Under the pieces are notes generated by a model that was not told where the DNA came from, did not search any database, and worked only from the letters and a program-made list of their open reading frames with translations. A stretch of 64,000 nucleotides of DNA from Streptomyces sp. CB01201. GTDB lineage: Bacteria; Actinomycetota; Actinomycetes; Streptomycetales; Streptomycetaceae. The stretch spans positions 102,580 through 166,579 of the forward strand of contig NZ_NNBJ01000013.1 of assembly GCF_002803085.1 (NCBI RefSeq). Direction: 5' to 3'. The position numbers and the translations under genes were made by a program. Shown here one piece after another: positions 52,649 to 61,025 of this stretch (the first letter of the stretch is position 1; each line of letters begins with the position of its first letter).

Positions 52649-52967
52649 GGAGGGGAGGCCCTTTCTCCTCATCTTCCTCATGACGAACTTCGCCATGAGA
52701 CGGATTTGGCACCTTCCCTAGCCGGTGGCCTCGTGTCCGGACCGTGTCGTGGCCGACGCGATCGACGAGAACCGACTGGAGGGTTGCCGGGGCTTCAACG
52801 GGCCGTATCCCTCTGCCCCTCTGGATGAGCGGTATTCGATTGTCAGCGTGACGACGACCCCCGACATGCGACGGTCATCCGCGTTGTTCAAGACTGTAAC
52901 CGAAGCCCTGGACGGTTGAGATAGTCGTCCGAACCGCGAGATGGATCACACAAGGAGGCCAGGAGCC
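52649..52967. promoter_or_regulatory. Divergent promoter region of thrC and the glucosyltransferase gene
   Basis: 319 bp between divergent starts. The right part has GGAC-N13-GTCC around GGTTGAGATAGTC near 52912-52932. AAGGAGG lies nine bases before GTG 52968. I cannot recognise a threonine riboswitch or attenuator. Confidence 0.4.
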
Positions 52968-53915
52968 GTGCTGGAAGAGGTGGAACGCTGGCTGAGCAGG
53001 CGTTCCTGGGCCGCGGCCGAGCGACCGATCGAGCGGATCCTGGCCGCGAAGCACCGCACGGGGACCACGGTCAGCGTGGTGCTGCCCGCCCTGGACGAGG
53101 AGGCCACGGTCGGTGACATCGTGGCCGCGATCCGGCGCGAGCTGATGACGCAGGCCGTGCCGCTGGTCGACGAGCTGGTGGTCGTCGACTCCGGTTCCAC
53201 CGACCGTACGGCCGAGGTCGCGGCGCAGGCCGGCGCCCGGGTCGTGCACCGCGACGCGATCCTGCCGCGCGTCCCGGCGCTGCCCGGCAAGGGCGAGGTG
53301 CTGTGGCGCTCGCTGCTCGTGACCAGCGGCGACATCGTGTGCTTCATCGACGCCGACCTGAAGGACTTCGACGCCGGGTTCGTATCCGGCGTCGTCGGGC
53401 CGCTCCTGACCGACCCGGACGTGGCGTTCGTCAAGGCGATGTACGACCGCCCCTTCGGCGGGGGTGCCGGCCAGGGCGGCCGGGTCACCGAGCTGGTGGC
53501 GCGCCCGCTGCTCAATCTGCACTGGCCCCAACTGGCCGGAATCGTCCAGCCGTTGGGCGGCGAGTACGCGGCCCGGCGCTCGCTCCTTGAGCGGCTGCCC
53601 TTCCCCGTCGGGTACGGGGTGGAGCTCGCGCTGCTGGTGGACGCGCTGCACACGGTGGGCCTGGACGCGCTGGCCCAGGTGGATGTGGGCGTACGCAAGC
53701 ACCGCCACCAGGACGGGCAGGCGCTCGGCCGGATGGCCGCCGCGATCTACCGCACCGCGCAGCTGCGGCTGTCGCGGGGCCATCTCGTACGGCCCGAGCT
53801 GACCCAGTTCGAGCGGGGCGCGGACGGCTTCGTACCGCGGACGTATGCGGTGGACACCGAGGAGCGGCCGCCGATGCGGGAGATCGAGGAGTACGCGGTG
53901 CACCGCGCGGCCTAG
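52968..53915 (+). CDS. gpgS: Glucosyl-3-phosphoglycerate synthase (GpgS-like)
   Basis: A 315-residue GT81-type glycosyltransferase. It moves glucose from an NDP-glucose to 3-phosphoglycerate, giving glucosyl-3-phosphoglycerate, the precursor of glucosylglycerate. VVLPALDEEATVGDIVAAI is the nucleotide-sugar region near residues 38-56, and the metal-binding DxD is in FIDADLKDF near 125. FGGGAGQGGRVTELVARPLL is typical of the family. It lies directly before otsA and otsB, so the three may form a compatible-solute cluster. GTG 52968 has AAGGAGG nine bases upstream. Confidence 0.88.
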   Translation: MLEEVERWLSRRSWAAAERPIERILAAKHRTGTTVSVVLPALDEEATVGDIVAAIRRELMTQAVPLVDELVVVDSGSTDRTAEVAAQAGARVVHRDAILPRVPALPGKGEVLWRSLLVTSGDIVCFIDADLKDFDAGFVSGVVGPLLTDPDVAFVKAMYDRPFGGGAGQGGRVTELVARPLLNLHWPQLAGIVQPLGGEYAARRSLLERLPFPVGYGVELALLVDALHTVGLDALAQVDVGVRKHRHQDGQALGRMAAAIYRTAQLRLSRGHLVRPELTQFERGADGFVPRTYAVDTEERPPMREIEEYAVHRAA

Positions 53916-53973
53916 GCCCGGGTGAGCGGAGGGGGTGGCCGGTTCCTTCCCCTGGGGGTGGGCGTACGGGTGT

Positions 53974-54000
53974 TTGAGGTATTGCGGGGCGGGCTAGGTT
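53974..54000 (+). promoter_or_regulatory. Promoter of otsA, probably leaderless
   Basis: TTGAGG, 15-bp spacer, TAGGTT, then seven bases to ATG 54008. The spacer is shorter than ideal. Confidence 0.5.
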
Positions 54001-54007
54001 CCGCAAC

Positions 54008-55495
54008 ATGGTCACCGCGCAGGAATCTCCCCGGGCTCAGGTCCTCGTCGCCTCCAACCGAGGCCCCGTTTCGTACACCCTGAAGGACGACGGGTCCCTC
54101 GAATCCAAGCGGGGCGGGGGCGGGCTCGTCTCCGGGCTCAGCGCGATCGGCTCCGACGTGGACTCGGTGTGGGTGTGTGCCGCGCTCAGTGGGGGCGACC
54201 GCGAGGCCGTGCGGCAGGGCGTGGGTGAGCAGGGTGTCCGGATGCTGGACATCGACCCCGAGGTGTTCGCCGACGCGTACAACGGCATCGCGAACTCGGT
54301 GCTGTGGTTCGTCCAGCACATGCTGTACCAGATCCCGCTGGAGCCGGTCTTCGACGCGGAGTTCCGGCGGCAGTGGGCGTCGTACGAGGCGTACAACCGG
54401 GCCTTCGCCGAGGCGCTGGCGGCCGAGGCGGCGGACGGGGCGCGGGTCCTGGTGCAGGACTACCACCTGGCGCTGGTGCCGGGCATGCTCCGCGAGCTCC
54501 GGCCCGACCTGCGGATCGGCCACTTCTCGCACACGCCGTGGGCGCCGGTGGACTACTTCCGGATGCTGCCCGACGACATCGCCGAGCAGCTGCTGCGCGG
54601 GATGCTGGGTGCCGACCGGCTCGGGTTCCTCACCCGTCGGTGGGCGTCGGCGTTCCTGGACTCGGTGGCGGGCGTGCTGCCGGCGGAGGACGGCGAGGTG
54701 GCCGGGCACGAGGGGGATGCGTCCGGCGGCGGGCCGGAAGGGCGCCGGTTCTTCCGGCACGGGGCCGCGGGCGGGCAGGGGCGTACGACGGAGATCGCCG
54801 TGCACTCGCTCGGCGCGGACGGTGACTTCCTGCGCAAGCGGTCGCACGAGGCCGACGTCGAGGAGCGGATGGCGGCCCTGCGCGAGCAGATCGGGGCGGG
54901 CCGCAAGACGATCGTGCGGGTCGACCGCACCGAGCTGTCCAAGAACATCGTGCGGGGGCTGCTCGCCTACCGGCATCTGCTGGACACACGCCCCGAGTGG
55001 CGCGAGCGCGTCGTGCACGTCGCGTTCGCGTACCCCTCGCGGCAGGACCTCGCGGTGTACCGGGACTACACGGCGGAGGTCGCCCGGGTCGCCGAGGACA
55101 TCAACTCCCGTTACGGGACGCCTGGTTGGACCCCGGTCGTCCTCCACGTCCAGGACGACTTCGCCCGCTCCCTCGCGGCGTACCGGCTCGCGGACGTCGC
55201 CCTGGTGAACCCCGTCCGCGACGGCATGAACCTCGTCGCGAAGGAGGTGCCGGTGGTGTCCGACGCGGGCTGCGTCCTCGTCCTCTCGCGAGAGGCCGGT
55301 GCGTGGGCGGAGCTGCGGGACGACGCGCTGGTCGTGAACCCGTACGACGTGACGGGGACGGCGGCGGCGTTGCACGCGGCGCTGTCCCTGCCGGAGGGGG
55401 AACGGGCGGAGCGGACGAAGCGGTTGGCGGCGGCGGGTACTGCGCTGCCGCCCCGGCGGTGGTTCCTGGACCAGCTGGAGGCGCTGGGGGGCTAG
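54008..55495 (+). CDS. otsA: Trehalose-6-phosphate synthase OtsA
   Basis: A 495-residue GT20 glucosyltransferase that joins glucose from UDP- or GDP-glucose to glucose-6-phosphate, giving trehalose-6-phosphate. It has VLVASNRGPVSY with the substrate-binding Arg, GGGGLVSGL, VQDYHLALVPGMLR, and DGMNLVAKE in the second half. An extra loop of about 35 residues (after GVLPAEDGEVAG, with GHEGDASGGGPEGRRFF) is inserted in the middle. otsB is downstream but on the opposite strand, convergent. The trehalose made is a stress protectant. Confidence 0.94.
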   Translation: MVTAQESPRAQVLVASNRGPVSYTLKDDGSLESKRGGGGLVSGLSAIGSDVDSVWVCAALSGGDREAVRQGVGEQGVRMLDIDPEVFADAYNGIANSVLWFVQHMLYQIPLEPVFDAEFRRQWASYEAYNRAFAEALAAEAADGARVLVQDYHLALVPGMLRELRPDLRIGHFSHTPWAPVDYFRMLPDDIAEQLLRGMLGADRLGFLTRRWASAFLDSVAGVLPAEDGEVAGHEGDASGGGPEGRRFFRHGAAGGQGRTTEIAVHSLGADGDFLRKRSHEADVEERMAALREQIGAGRKTIVRVDRTELSKNIVRGLLAYRHLLDTRPEWRERVVHVAFAYPSRQDLAVYRDYTAEVARVAEDINSRYGTPGWTPVVLHVQDDFARSLAAYRLADVALVNPVRDGMNLVAKEVPVVSDAGCVLVLSREAGAWAELRDDALVVNPYDVTGTAAALHAALSLPEGERAERTKRLAAAGTALPPRRWFLDQLEALGG

Positions 55496-55542
55496 GTCCT
55501 GGGGCTGCGGGGCGGCACCGGGACGGCGGAGCACCCGGCGGG

Positions 55543-56388
55543 CTACAGGTGCAGGTGCTGGGCCAGGGTCGTCAGGAAGGCCGTCACCGCTGCGGGGCCG
55601 TTCAGGGAGAGGTCGGCCCGCTCGGCCAGTTCGGGGATCACCGTGTCCGCCGCCACCAACAGCCCGGGCAGGCCGTCCGAGCGGAGCTTCTCGACGGCGG
55701 CGAAGGCGGGGAGGTCGCCCAGGTCGTCGCCCGCGTACAGGACGGACTCGGCGCCCACCTCGCGCAGGTACGCCGTGAGCGCCACCCCCTTGTCCATGCC
55801 GGGGGGCCTCAGCTCAAGGACCATGCGGCCGGGTTCGAGGACCAGTCCGTGCCGGGTGGCCAGCTGCGCGAGAGGGTCGCGCAGGGCTTCGAAGGCGGCC
55901 TGCGGGTCGGCGGCCCTGCGGGTGTGGACGGCCACGGCCTGGCCCTTCTCCTCCACCCAGGTACCGCGCCAGGCCCCGTGCGATTCCAGGAACCCGGGGA
56001 GTTCCGCGCGGGCGGCGGCGACGCCGGGGTGGGGCGCGGGGGTGTGGACGGTGCCGGTGACCGCGTCCCAGCGCTCGGCGCCGTAGTGGCCCAGGACCAC
56101 CAGGTGCTCCAGTCCGGGTACGCCGGCGAAGCCCCCGTAGCGGACGGCCACTCCGGCCGGGCGGCCGGTGATCACGGCCACGGAGGCCGTGTGCGGGGCG
56201 AGGGCGGCGAGCGCGGGTACGGCGTCGGGGTGGGCCCGGGCCAGCTCGGGGTCGGCGACGATCTCTGCGAGCGTGCCGTCGAAATCGATGGCCACGACGG
56301 CCTTCTCGGGCCGCGCGAGAATCGCCGCGAGGCCGTCACGGCCGGACGGGGTGGCGGGGGTCGGCAGGGGTTCCGGTTGGCTTCCCAT
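55543..56388 (-). CDS. otsB: Trehalose-6-phosphate phosphatase OtsB
   Basis: A 281-residue HAD-type phosphatase that hydrolyses trehalose-6-phosphate to trehalose. Motif I is VVAIDFDGTLAEIV near residues 30-43, with motif II VITGRPAG, the substrate cap HYGAERWD, and motif IV GDDLGDLPAFAAV near 218. It converges on otsA with 47 bp between the stops. ATG 56388 is chosen. The DUF3263 gene upstream is read the same way. Confidence 0.94.
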   Translation of the reverse strand: MGSQPEPLPTPATPSGRDGLAAILARPEKAVVAIDFDGTLAEIVADPELARAHPDAVPALAALAPHTASVAVITGRPAGVAVRYGGFAGVPGLEHLVVLGHYGAERWDAVTGTVHTPAPHPGVAAARAELPGFLESHGAWRGTWVEEKGQAVAVHTRRAADPQAAFEALRDPLAQLATRHGLVLEPGRMVLELRPPGMDKGVALTAYLREVGAESVLYAGDDLGDLPAFAAVEKLRSDGLPGLLVAADTVIPELAERADLSLNGPAAVTAFLTTLAQHLHL

Positions 56389-56471
56389 GCGGGTGACCCT
56401 ATCGGGGGTGGGGGCACGTGTGGCGCGACGGGGCGTGGGGCTTGGCACCGGCCCGTTCGGCCCCGCTCCGG

Positions 56472-56705
56472 TCAGCGCCGCTCGCGTTGTTCGTCGCGGA
56501 TCCGGCGGAGGCGGTTGACCGTGACGGGGTCGTGGGCGAGGGCGCGGGTGTCGTCGAGGAGGGCGTTGAGGAGCTGGTAGTAGCGCGTCGGTGAGACGCC
56601 GAGCTCCTCCCGGATGGCGCGTTCCTTGGCGCCGGGGGTGGGCCAGGGGTGCGTCTCCATGCGGAGGACGGCGCGGGCGCGGGCGTCCAGGGGGTGCGCT
56701 TCCAT
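56472..56705 (-). CDS. DUF3263 domain protein
   Basis: A 77-residue protein of the DUF3263 family, with PLDARARAVLRMETHPWPTP and VSPTRYYQLLNALLDD, which looks like a small helix-turn-helix; it may bind DNA. It ends 83 bp before otsB on the same strand. ATG 56705 is chosen because TACCGT ends seven bases before it, as for leaderless mRNAs; a GTG nine bases upstream overlaps the -10. Confidence 0.85.
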   Translation of the reverse strand: MEAHPLDARARAVLRMETHPWPTPGAKERAIREELGVSPTRYYQLLNALLDDTRALAHDPVTVNRLRRIRDEQRERR

Positions 56706-56714
56706 GCCGCCCAC

Positions 56715-57226
56715 GGTAGCCGTCCCGGGGTGCGGCGGGGTGGGGCGGCTGGGGCTCTGCCCCAGACCCCGGGGGTCCGCCCCGCCCCTTCCCGCAACCC
56801 TCCGGGGGTGGAGCGGGGACCGAGACCGCTCCCGAGACCGCTCCCGGGGCTGCGCCCCGGGCCCCGCTACCGGTTCGGCTGCGGGCCGTGGGTGGCTGGT
56901 CGCGCAGTTCCCCGCGCCCCTGAAACCCCGGTCGGCTGCGGGCCGCCGCTCCCCGCGCCCCTGAAACCCCGGTCGGCTGCGGGCCGCCGCTCCCCGCGCT
57001 CCTGAAACCCCGGTCGGCTGCGGGCCGTGGGTGGCTGGTCGCGCAGTTCCCCGCGCCCCTAAAGGCCTCGGTGCTGGCCCGCACAGGCATCCCCAGCCCG
57101 TCCGGGGATTGAGGACGAGCGCCCTTAAGGCGCGACGGGGTGCAGGGGGCGGAGCCCCTCAGAAGGTCTGGGGGTCAGCCGGGCCAACCCGCCGCACGGG
57201 CGGGCGGGGCCCCAAGGAACCCAGGG
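56715..57226. repeat. Intergenic mosaic repeat (C-A-B)
   Basis: 512 bp between the DUF3263 promoter and the stop of the sugar-binding protein. Module C (about 56740-56870), including CCCTCCGGGGGTGGA, is followed by three or four copies of module A (about 56880-57062). Module B follows at about 57070-57145, containing GGGGATTGAGGACGAGCGCC. Hairpins GGGGCGGAGCCCC continue almost to the stop. Confidence 0.7.
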
Positions 57227-58492
57227 TTATTCGGCGTTCTCCGCGTCCAGCGCCACCTTCGCGATGTCCTGCAGAACCGCCTTCGGCGACCCCCCGGGCG
57301 CCACAGCCGTACCGATCTTCTTCTTCACCGTCTCGCTCACCTTCGGCCACGACGTCTTGCCGACCGGCGGCAGCTCGGACGTCGGCAGCGCGGCCAGGAA
57401 CGGCTTCAGCTCCTTGTGCTTGGCGTCCGCCGCCATCGCCGAGGACGCCGACACCGTGGACGGCAGCAGGTCGTACTGGTCGGCGAACTTGAGCACGTTG
57501 TCGTCGGAGAACGTGAAGTCCAGGAACTTGCCGATCTGCGCCCGGTGCCCGCCCTGCTTGAAGCCCATGATCCAGTCGGCGACACCCATCGCCGCCTTGG
57601 CCTGGCCGTTGGGTCCTGGCAGCGGGACCATGCCGAACTTGATGCCCTTCTTCTTCGCCTGCTCCATCAGCGAGGGGTGGCCGTTCAGCATGCCGACCTC
57701 CCCCTTGGCGAACGCGTCGAACGCGGCCTGCCGGTTCAGCTTGGCGGGGGCGACCGGACCGGTCAGCTCGGGCTCGACCAGGTTGTTCTTCAGCCAGTCG
57801 AAGGTCTGGATGTTCTCGGGCGAGTCGATGTCGTAGCCGTCGACGGTGTTGGTGTAGCCGCCGTTGCCGCTGAGCATCCACATCATGGTCTCGGCCTGCG
57901 CCTCCTCGCTGCCGAGCGGCAGCGCGAAGGGGGTCTTCACCCCCTTGGCCTTGAGCGCCTTGGCGTCGGACGCGATCTCGGCCCAGGTGGTGGGCGCCTT
58001 GATGTGGGCCTGGTCGAACAGCGTCTGGTTGTAGAAGAGCAGTCGCGTGGAGGCCACGAACGGCATGCCGTACTGGACGCGCTTGACGTTGCCCGCGTCC
58101 GCCAGCGGGGCGAGGAAGTTGGCCTCGACGGGGATCGAGAGCAGCTGGTCGACGCTGTAGAGCTTGCCGCTCGCCGCGTAGTCGGAGTACGCGCCGATCT
58201 GCGCGATGTCGGGGGCGTTGCCCGCCTTCACCATCTCGGCGACCTTGGCGTCGACCACGTCCCAGGAGAAGACCTGGACGTCGACCTTGATGTTCGGGTT
58301 CTTCTTCTCGAAGTCGGCCACCACGTTGTGCCAGTACGTCTTCGTGGTGTTGCCGCCGGCTATGTCGTAGTCGGCGGCCACCAGCTTGAGGGTGACGTCA
58401 CCGGACCCGCTCTGCCCGCCGCATCCCGAGAGCACTGCCGTCATACCGAATGCGGCAACCGCCGCGGTCAAGCCCAAGAAGCGCCTGCGCAC
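57227..58492 (-). CDS. Extracellular sugar-binding lipoprotein (ABC transporter)
   Basis: A 421-residue family 1 solute-binding protein. The signal peptide ends in lipobox LSGC, and mature residues start with VTLKLVAADYDIAGG and KTYWHNVVADFEKKNPNIKV, typical of sugar-binding proteins. It should carry a sugar to an ABC permease; no permease genes are beside it, so it relies on another transporter or the partners are elsewhere. It diverges from nagK, and a DasR-like site lies before it, so an amino-sugar such as GlcNAc or chitobiose is the best guess. Mosaic repeats follow its stop. Confidence 0.88.
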   Translation of the reverse strand: MRRRFLGLTAAVAAFGMTAVLSGCGGQSGSGDVTLKLVAADYDIAGGNTTKTYWHNVVADFEKKNPNIKVDVQVFSWDVVDAKVAEMVKAGNAPDIAQIGAYSDYAASGKLYSVDQLLSIPVEANFLAPLADAGNVKRVQYGMPFVASTRLLFYNQTLFDQAHIKAPTTWAEIASDAKALKAKGVKTPFALPLGSEEAQAETMMWMLSGNGGYTNTVDGYDIDSPENIQTFDWLKNNLVEPELTGPVAPAKLNRQAAFDAFAKGEVGMLNGHPSLMEQAKKKGIKFGMVPLPGPNGQAKAAMGVADWIMGFKQGGHRAQIGKFLDFTFSDDNVLKFADQYDLLPSTVSASSAMAADAKHKELKPFLAALPTSELPPVGKTSWPKVSETVKKKIGTAVAPGGSPKAVLQDIAKVALDAENAE

Positions 58493-58584
58493 GCGCTATC
58501 CCACCCTCGTTGTGATCCTGGCGGATCCAGCCGGTCCCCCGTGACGTCCTGTATTGAGCTGCGATTTTCCCTCATACGGGGGAA

Positions 58585-58600
58585 TGAGGTCTACACCAGT
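58585..58600. promoter_or_regulatory. DasR-like operator (dre), sugar-binding-protein side
   Basis: TGAGGTCTACACCAGT: from GGTCTA on it matches the known dre consensus ACTGGTCTAGACCAGT with one mismatch. About 93 bp before the binding-protein start. Confidence 0.7.
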
Positions 58601-58654
58601 CGCATATCGCTTCCGCAACGCCCGGTGCAAGAGTACATTGGGGAACTTTCAGCG

Positions 58655-58670
58655 GAGAAAGCGCTTTCTC
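58655..58670. promoter_or_regulatory. Perfect 16-bp palindrome
   Basis: GAGAAAGCGCTTTCTC between the two DasR-like sites. The central CG and symmetry suggest a LacI/GalR-type regulator; I cannot identify it. Confidence 0.55.
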
Positions 58671-58682
58671 TTTCATCCGGCG

Positions 58683-58698
58683 AGTGGACTAGACCTTT
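58683..58698. promoter_or_regulatory. DasR-like operator (dre), nagK side
   Basis: AGTGGACTAGACCTTT: the core TGGACTAGACC differs from TGGTCTAGACC at one position. It is 28 bp before GTG 58726. Confidence 0.75.
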
Positions 58699-58725
58699 AG
58701 TGGGTGTTGGCGCGAGACTGTCCCC

Positions 58726-59778
58726 GTGAGACACGTCATCGCCCTGGATGTGGGCGGCACCGGGATGAAAGCCGCCCTGGTCGGGGCGGACACCGCGCTG
58801 TCCGGGGACACTGCCCCCAGACCCCCCAAGCTGCTGCACGAGGCGCGCAGGCCCACCGGCAGGGAGCGCGGGCCCGAGGCCGTGGTCGAGTCGATCCTCT
58901 CCTTCGCCGAGGATCTGCGGGCGTACGGCGAGGAGCACCTGGGCGAGAGCGCGGTGGCGGCCGGTGTGGCCGTGCCCGGCATCGTCGACGCCGAGAACGG
59001 GATCGCCGCGTACTCCGCGAACCTGGGCTGGCAGGACGTACCGATGCGGCGGCTGCTCAGCGAGCGGCTGCACGGAGTGCCGGTCGCGCTCGGCCACGAT
59101 GTGCGCACCGGCGGTCTGGCCGAGGGCCGCGTCGGCGCGGGCCGGGGCGCGGACCGCTTCCTGTTCGTGCCGCTCGGCACCGGCATCGCGGGCGCCATCG
59201 GCATCGACGGCCGGGTCGAGCCGGGCGCGCACGGCTTCGCCGGGGAGATCGGCCACATCGTCGTACGCCCCGGCGGCGTCGCCTGCCCGTGCGGCCAGCG
59301 GGGCTGCCTTGAGCGCCTCGCCTCGGCCTCCGCGGTGTCGCTTGCCTGGGCCGGGGCCAGCGGCGACCCGGACGCGGACGCCGCCGACTGCGCCAAGGCC
59401 GTCGAGTCGGGCGACCCGCGCGCGCTCGCGGTGTGGCGCGACGCGATCGAGGCGCTCGCCGACGGTCTGGTTACCGCGCTCACCCTGCTCGACCCCCGCG
59501 TGCTGATCATCGGTGGCGGACTGGCCGAAGCCGGGGAAACCTTGTTCGTACCGCTCCGGGCCGCCGTGGAGGAGCGGGTGACGTTCCAGAAGCTGCCCGA
59601 GATCGTCCCCGCGGCCCTCGGGGACACCGCCGGGTGCCTGGGCGCGGGCCTGCTCGCCTGGGACCTGGCGGCGGAATCCACCCGACCCGCCACCGCCACC
59701 GCCACCGGCTCCGACCCCAGCGCCCGTGCCGACTCCGACTCCGACTCCGACTCCGACTCCAGTGAGGTAACCGCCTGA
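58726..59778 (+). CDS. nagK: ROK-family sugar kinase NagK
   Basis: A 350-residue kinase that should phosphorylate GlcNAc. The phosphate-binding DVGGTGMKAAL is at residues 6-16, GHDVRTGGLAEGRVGAG near 120-140 contains a catalytic Asp, GTGIAGAIGIDG lies near 157, and the zinc-binding ROK motif is CPCGQRGCLE near 185-194. A C-terminal tail of Asp-Ser repeats (DSDSDSDSDSSEV) is coded by tandem CGACTC hexamers. GTG 58726; its stop overlaps the nagA start. DasR-like sites lie upstream. Confidence 0.9.
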   Translation: MRHVIALDVGGTGMKAALVGADTALSGDTAPRPPKLLHEARRPTGRERGPEAVVESILSFAEDLRAYGEEHLGESAVAAGVAVPGIVDAENGIAAYSANLGWQDVPMRRLLSERLHGVPVALGHDVRTGGLAEGRVGAGRGADRFLFVPLGTGIAGAIGIDGRVEPGAHGFAGEIGHIVVRPGGVACPCGQRGCLERLASASAVSLAWAGASGDPDADAADCAKAVESGDPRALAVWRDAIEALADGLVTALTLLDPRVLIIGGGLAEAGETLFVPLRAAVEERVTFQKLPEIVPAALGDTAGCLGAGLLAWDLAAESTRPATATATGSDPSARADSDSDSDSDSSEVTA

Positions 59779-60923
59779 TGGCCGCATCGAAAGTTCTCTC
59801 CGGCGCCCGTGTCGTCCTCCCGACCGGGGTCGTCGAGAACGGACGCGTGATCGTCGACGGCACCGCGATCGCCGGAGCCGCCCCGGCCGACGCGGCCTCG
59901 CTCGACCTGTCGGGCCACTGGATCGTGCCCGGCTTCGTCGACATGCACAATCACGGCGGTGGCGGCGCCTCCTTCACCAACGGCACGGTGGAGGACGTCC
60001 TCAAGGGCGTCCACACCCACCGCCTGCACGGCTCGACCACCGTGGTCGCCTCCACGGTGACCGGCGAGATGGACGTCCTCGCCCAGCGCGCCGGGCTGCT
60101 CTCCGAGCTGGTCGAGCAGGGCGACCTGGCCGGCATCCACTTCGAGGGCCCGTTCATCTCGCCCTGCCGCAAGGGCGCGCACAGCGAGAGCCTGCTGCGC
60201 CATCCGGACCCGGCCGAGGTCCGCAAGCTGATGGACGCCGCGCGCGGCACCGCGAAGATGTTCACGCTCGCCACCGAGCTGCCCGGCGGCCTGGACTCGG
60301 TGCGGCTGCTCGCCGAGCACGGCGTCATCGCGGCGATCGGCCACACCGACGCCTCGTACGAGCAGACCGTCGAGGCGATCGACGCGGGCGCCACCGTCGC
60401 GACCCACCTCTTCAACGCGATGCCGCCGCTCGGCCACCGCGAGCCCGGCCCGATCGCGGCGCTCCTGGAGGACGACCGGATCACCGTCGAGCTCATCAAC
60501 GACGGCACGCATCTGCACCCCGCGGCCCTCGAACTCGCCTTCCACCACAAGGGCGCGGACCGCGTCGCTTTCATCACCGACGCGATGGACGCGGCCGGGT
60601 TCGGCGACGGCCTCTACCACCTGGGCCCGCTGGAGGTCGAGGTCAAGGAGGGCGTGGCCCGGCTCGTGGAGGGCGGCTCGATCGCGGGCTCCACGCTCAC
60701 CCTGGACCGCGCGTTCAAGCGCTCGGTGACGGTCGACGGCATCTCGGTGGAGGACACCGTACGGGCGCTCTCGGCGAACCCGGCCCGGCTGCTCGGCCTC
60801 GACGACAGGGTCGGCTCGCTGGAGCCCGGCAAGGACGCCGACCTGGTGGTCCTGGACGCCGACTTCACCGTCAAGGGCGTTCTGCGCAAGGGCAGTTGGG
60901 TCGTCGAGCCCCAGCTCGGCTGA
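59778..60923 (+). CDS. nagA: N-acetylglucosamine-6-phosphate deacetylase NagA
   Basis: A 381-residue amidohydrolase. It removes acetate from GlcNAc-6-phosphate, the product of NagK and MurQ. The metal motif is VDMHNHGGGGA with His57 and His59; HFEGPFISPCRKGAH near 127-140 contains the metal-binding Glu; GHTDASYEQT, THLFNAMPPL and ITDAMDAAGF follow, the last with the catalytic Asp. ATG 59778 shares its first base with the nagK stop (TGATGG). A weak hairpin after the stop may end the operon. Confidence 0.95.
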   Translation: MAASKVLSGARVVLPTGVVENGRVIVDGTAIAGAAPADAASLDLSGHWIVPGFVDMHNHGGGGASFTNGTVEDVLKGVHTHRLHGSTTVVASTVTGEMDVLAQRAGLLSELVEQGDLAGIHFEGPFISPCRKGAHSESLLRHPDPAEVRKLMDAARGTAKMFTLATELPGGLDSVRLLAEHGVIAAIGHTDASYEQTVEAIDAGATVATHLFNAMPPLGHREPGPIAALLEDDRITVELINDGTHLHPAALELAFHHKGADRVAFITDAMDAAGFGDGLYHLGPLEVEVKEGVARLVEGGSIAGSTLTLDRAFKRSVTVDGISVEDTVRALSANPARLLGLDDRVGSLEPGKDADLVVLDADFTVKGVLRKGSWVVEPQLG

Positions 60924-60931
60924 GCCGCTGC

Positions 60932-60955
60932 CCGGGGTCCTCGGCCGAACCCCGG
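60932..60955 (+). terminator. Weak terminator-like hairpin after nagA
   Basis: CCGGGGT, 10-nt loop, ACCCCGG: a 7-bp stem nine bases after the nagA stop. Confidence 0.4.
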
Positions 60956-61013
60956 CCCGACGTCTTTCGCACGGCGGCCGGTCCGGGGGCTGGGCCTGCC
61001 GCCGTCCGTTTGA

Positions 61014-61019
61014 CATGAT
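61014..61019 (+). promoter_or_regulatory. -10 element (CATGAT), probably leaderless
   Basis: CATGAT lies six bases before GTG 61026. Confidence 0.4.
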
Positions 61020-61025
61020 CACCGG

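Noticed and set aside
52649-52967. Threonine-responsive riboswitch or attenuator before thrC
   Set aside because: No leader peptide rich in Thr codons and no terminator/antiterminator pair could be seen.
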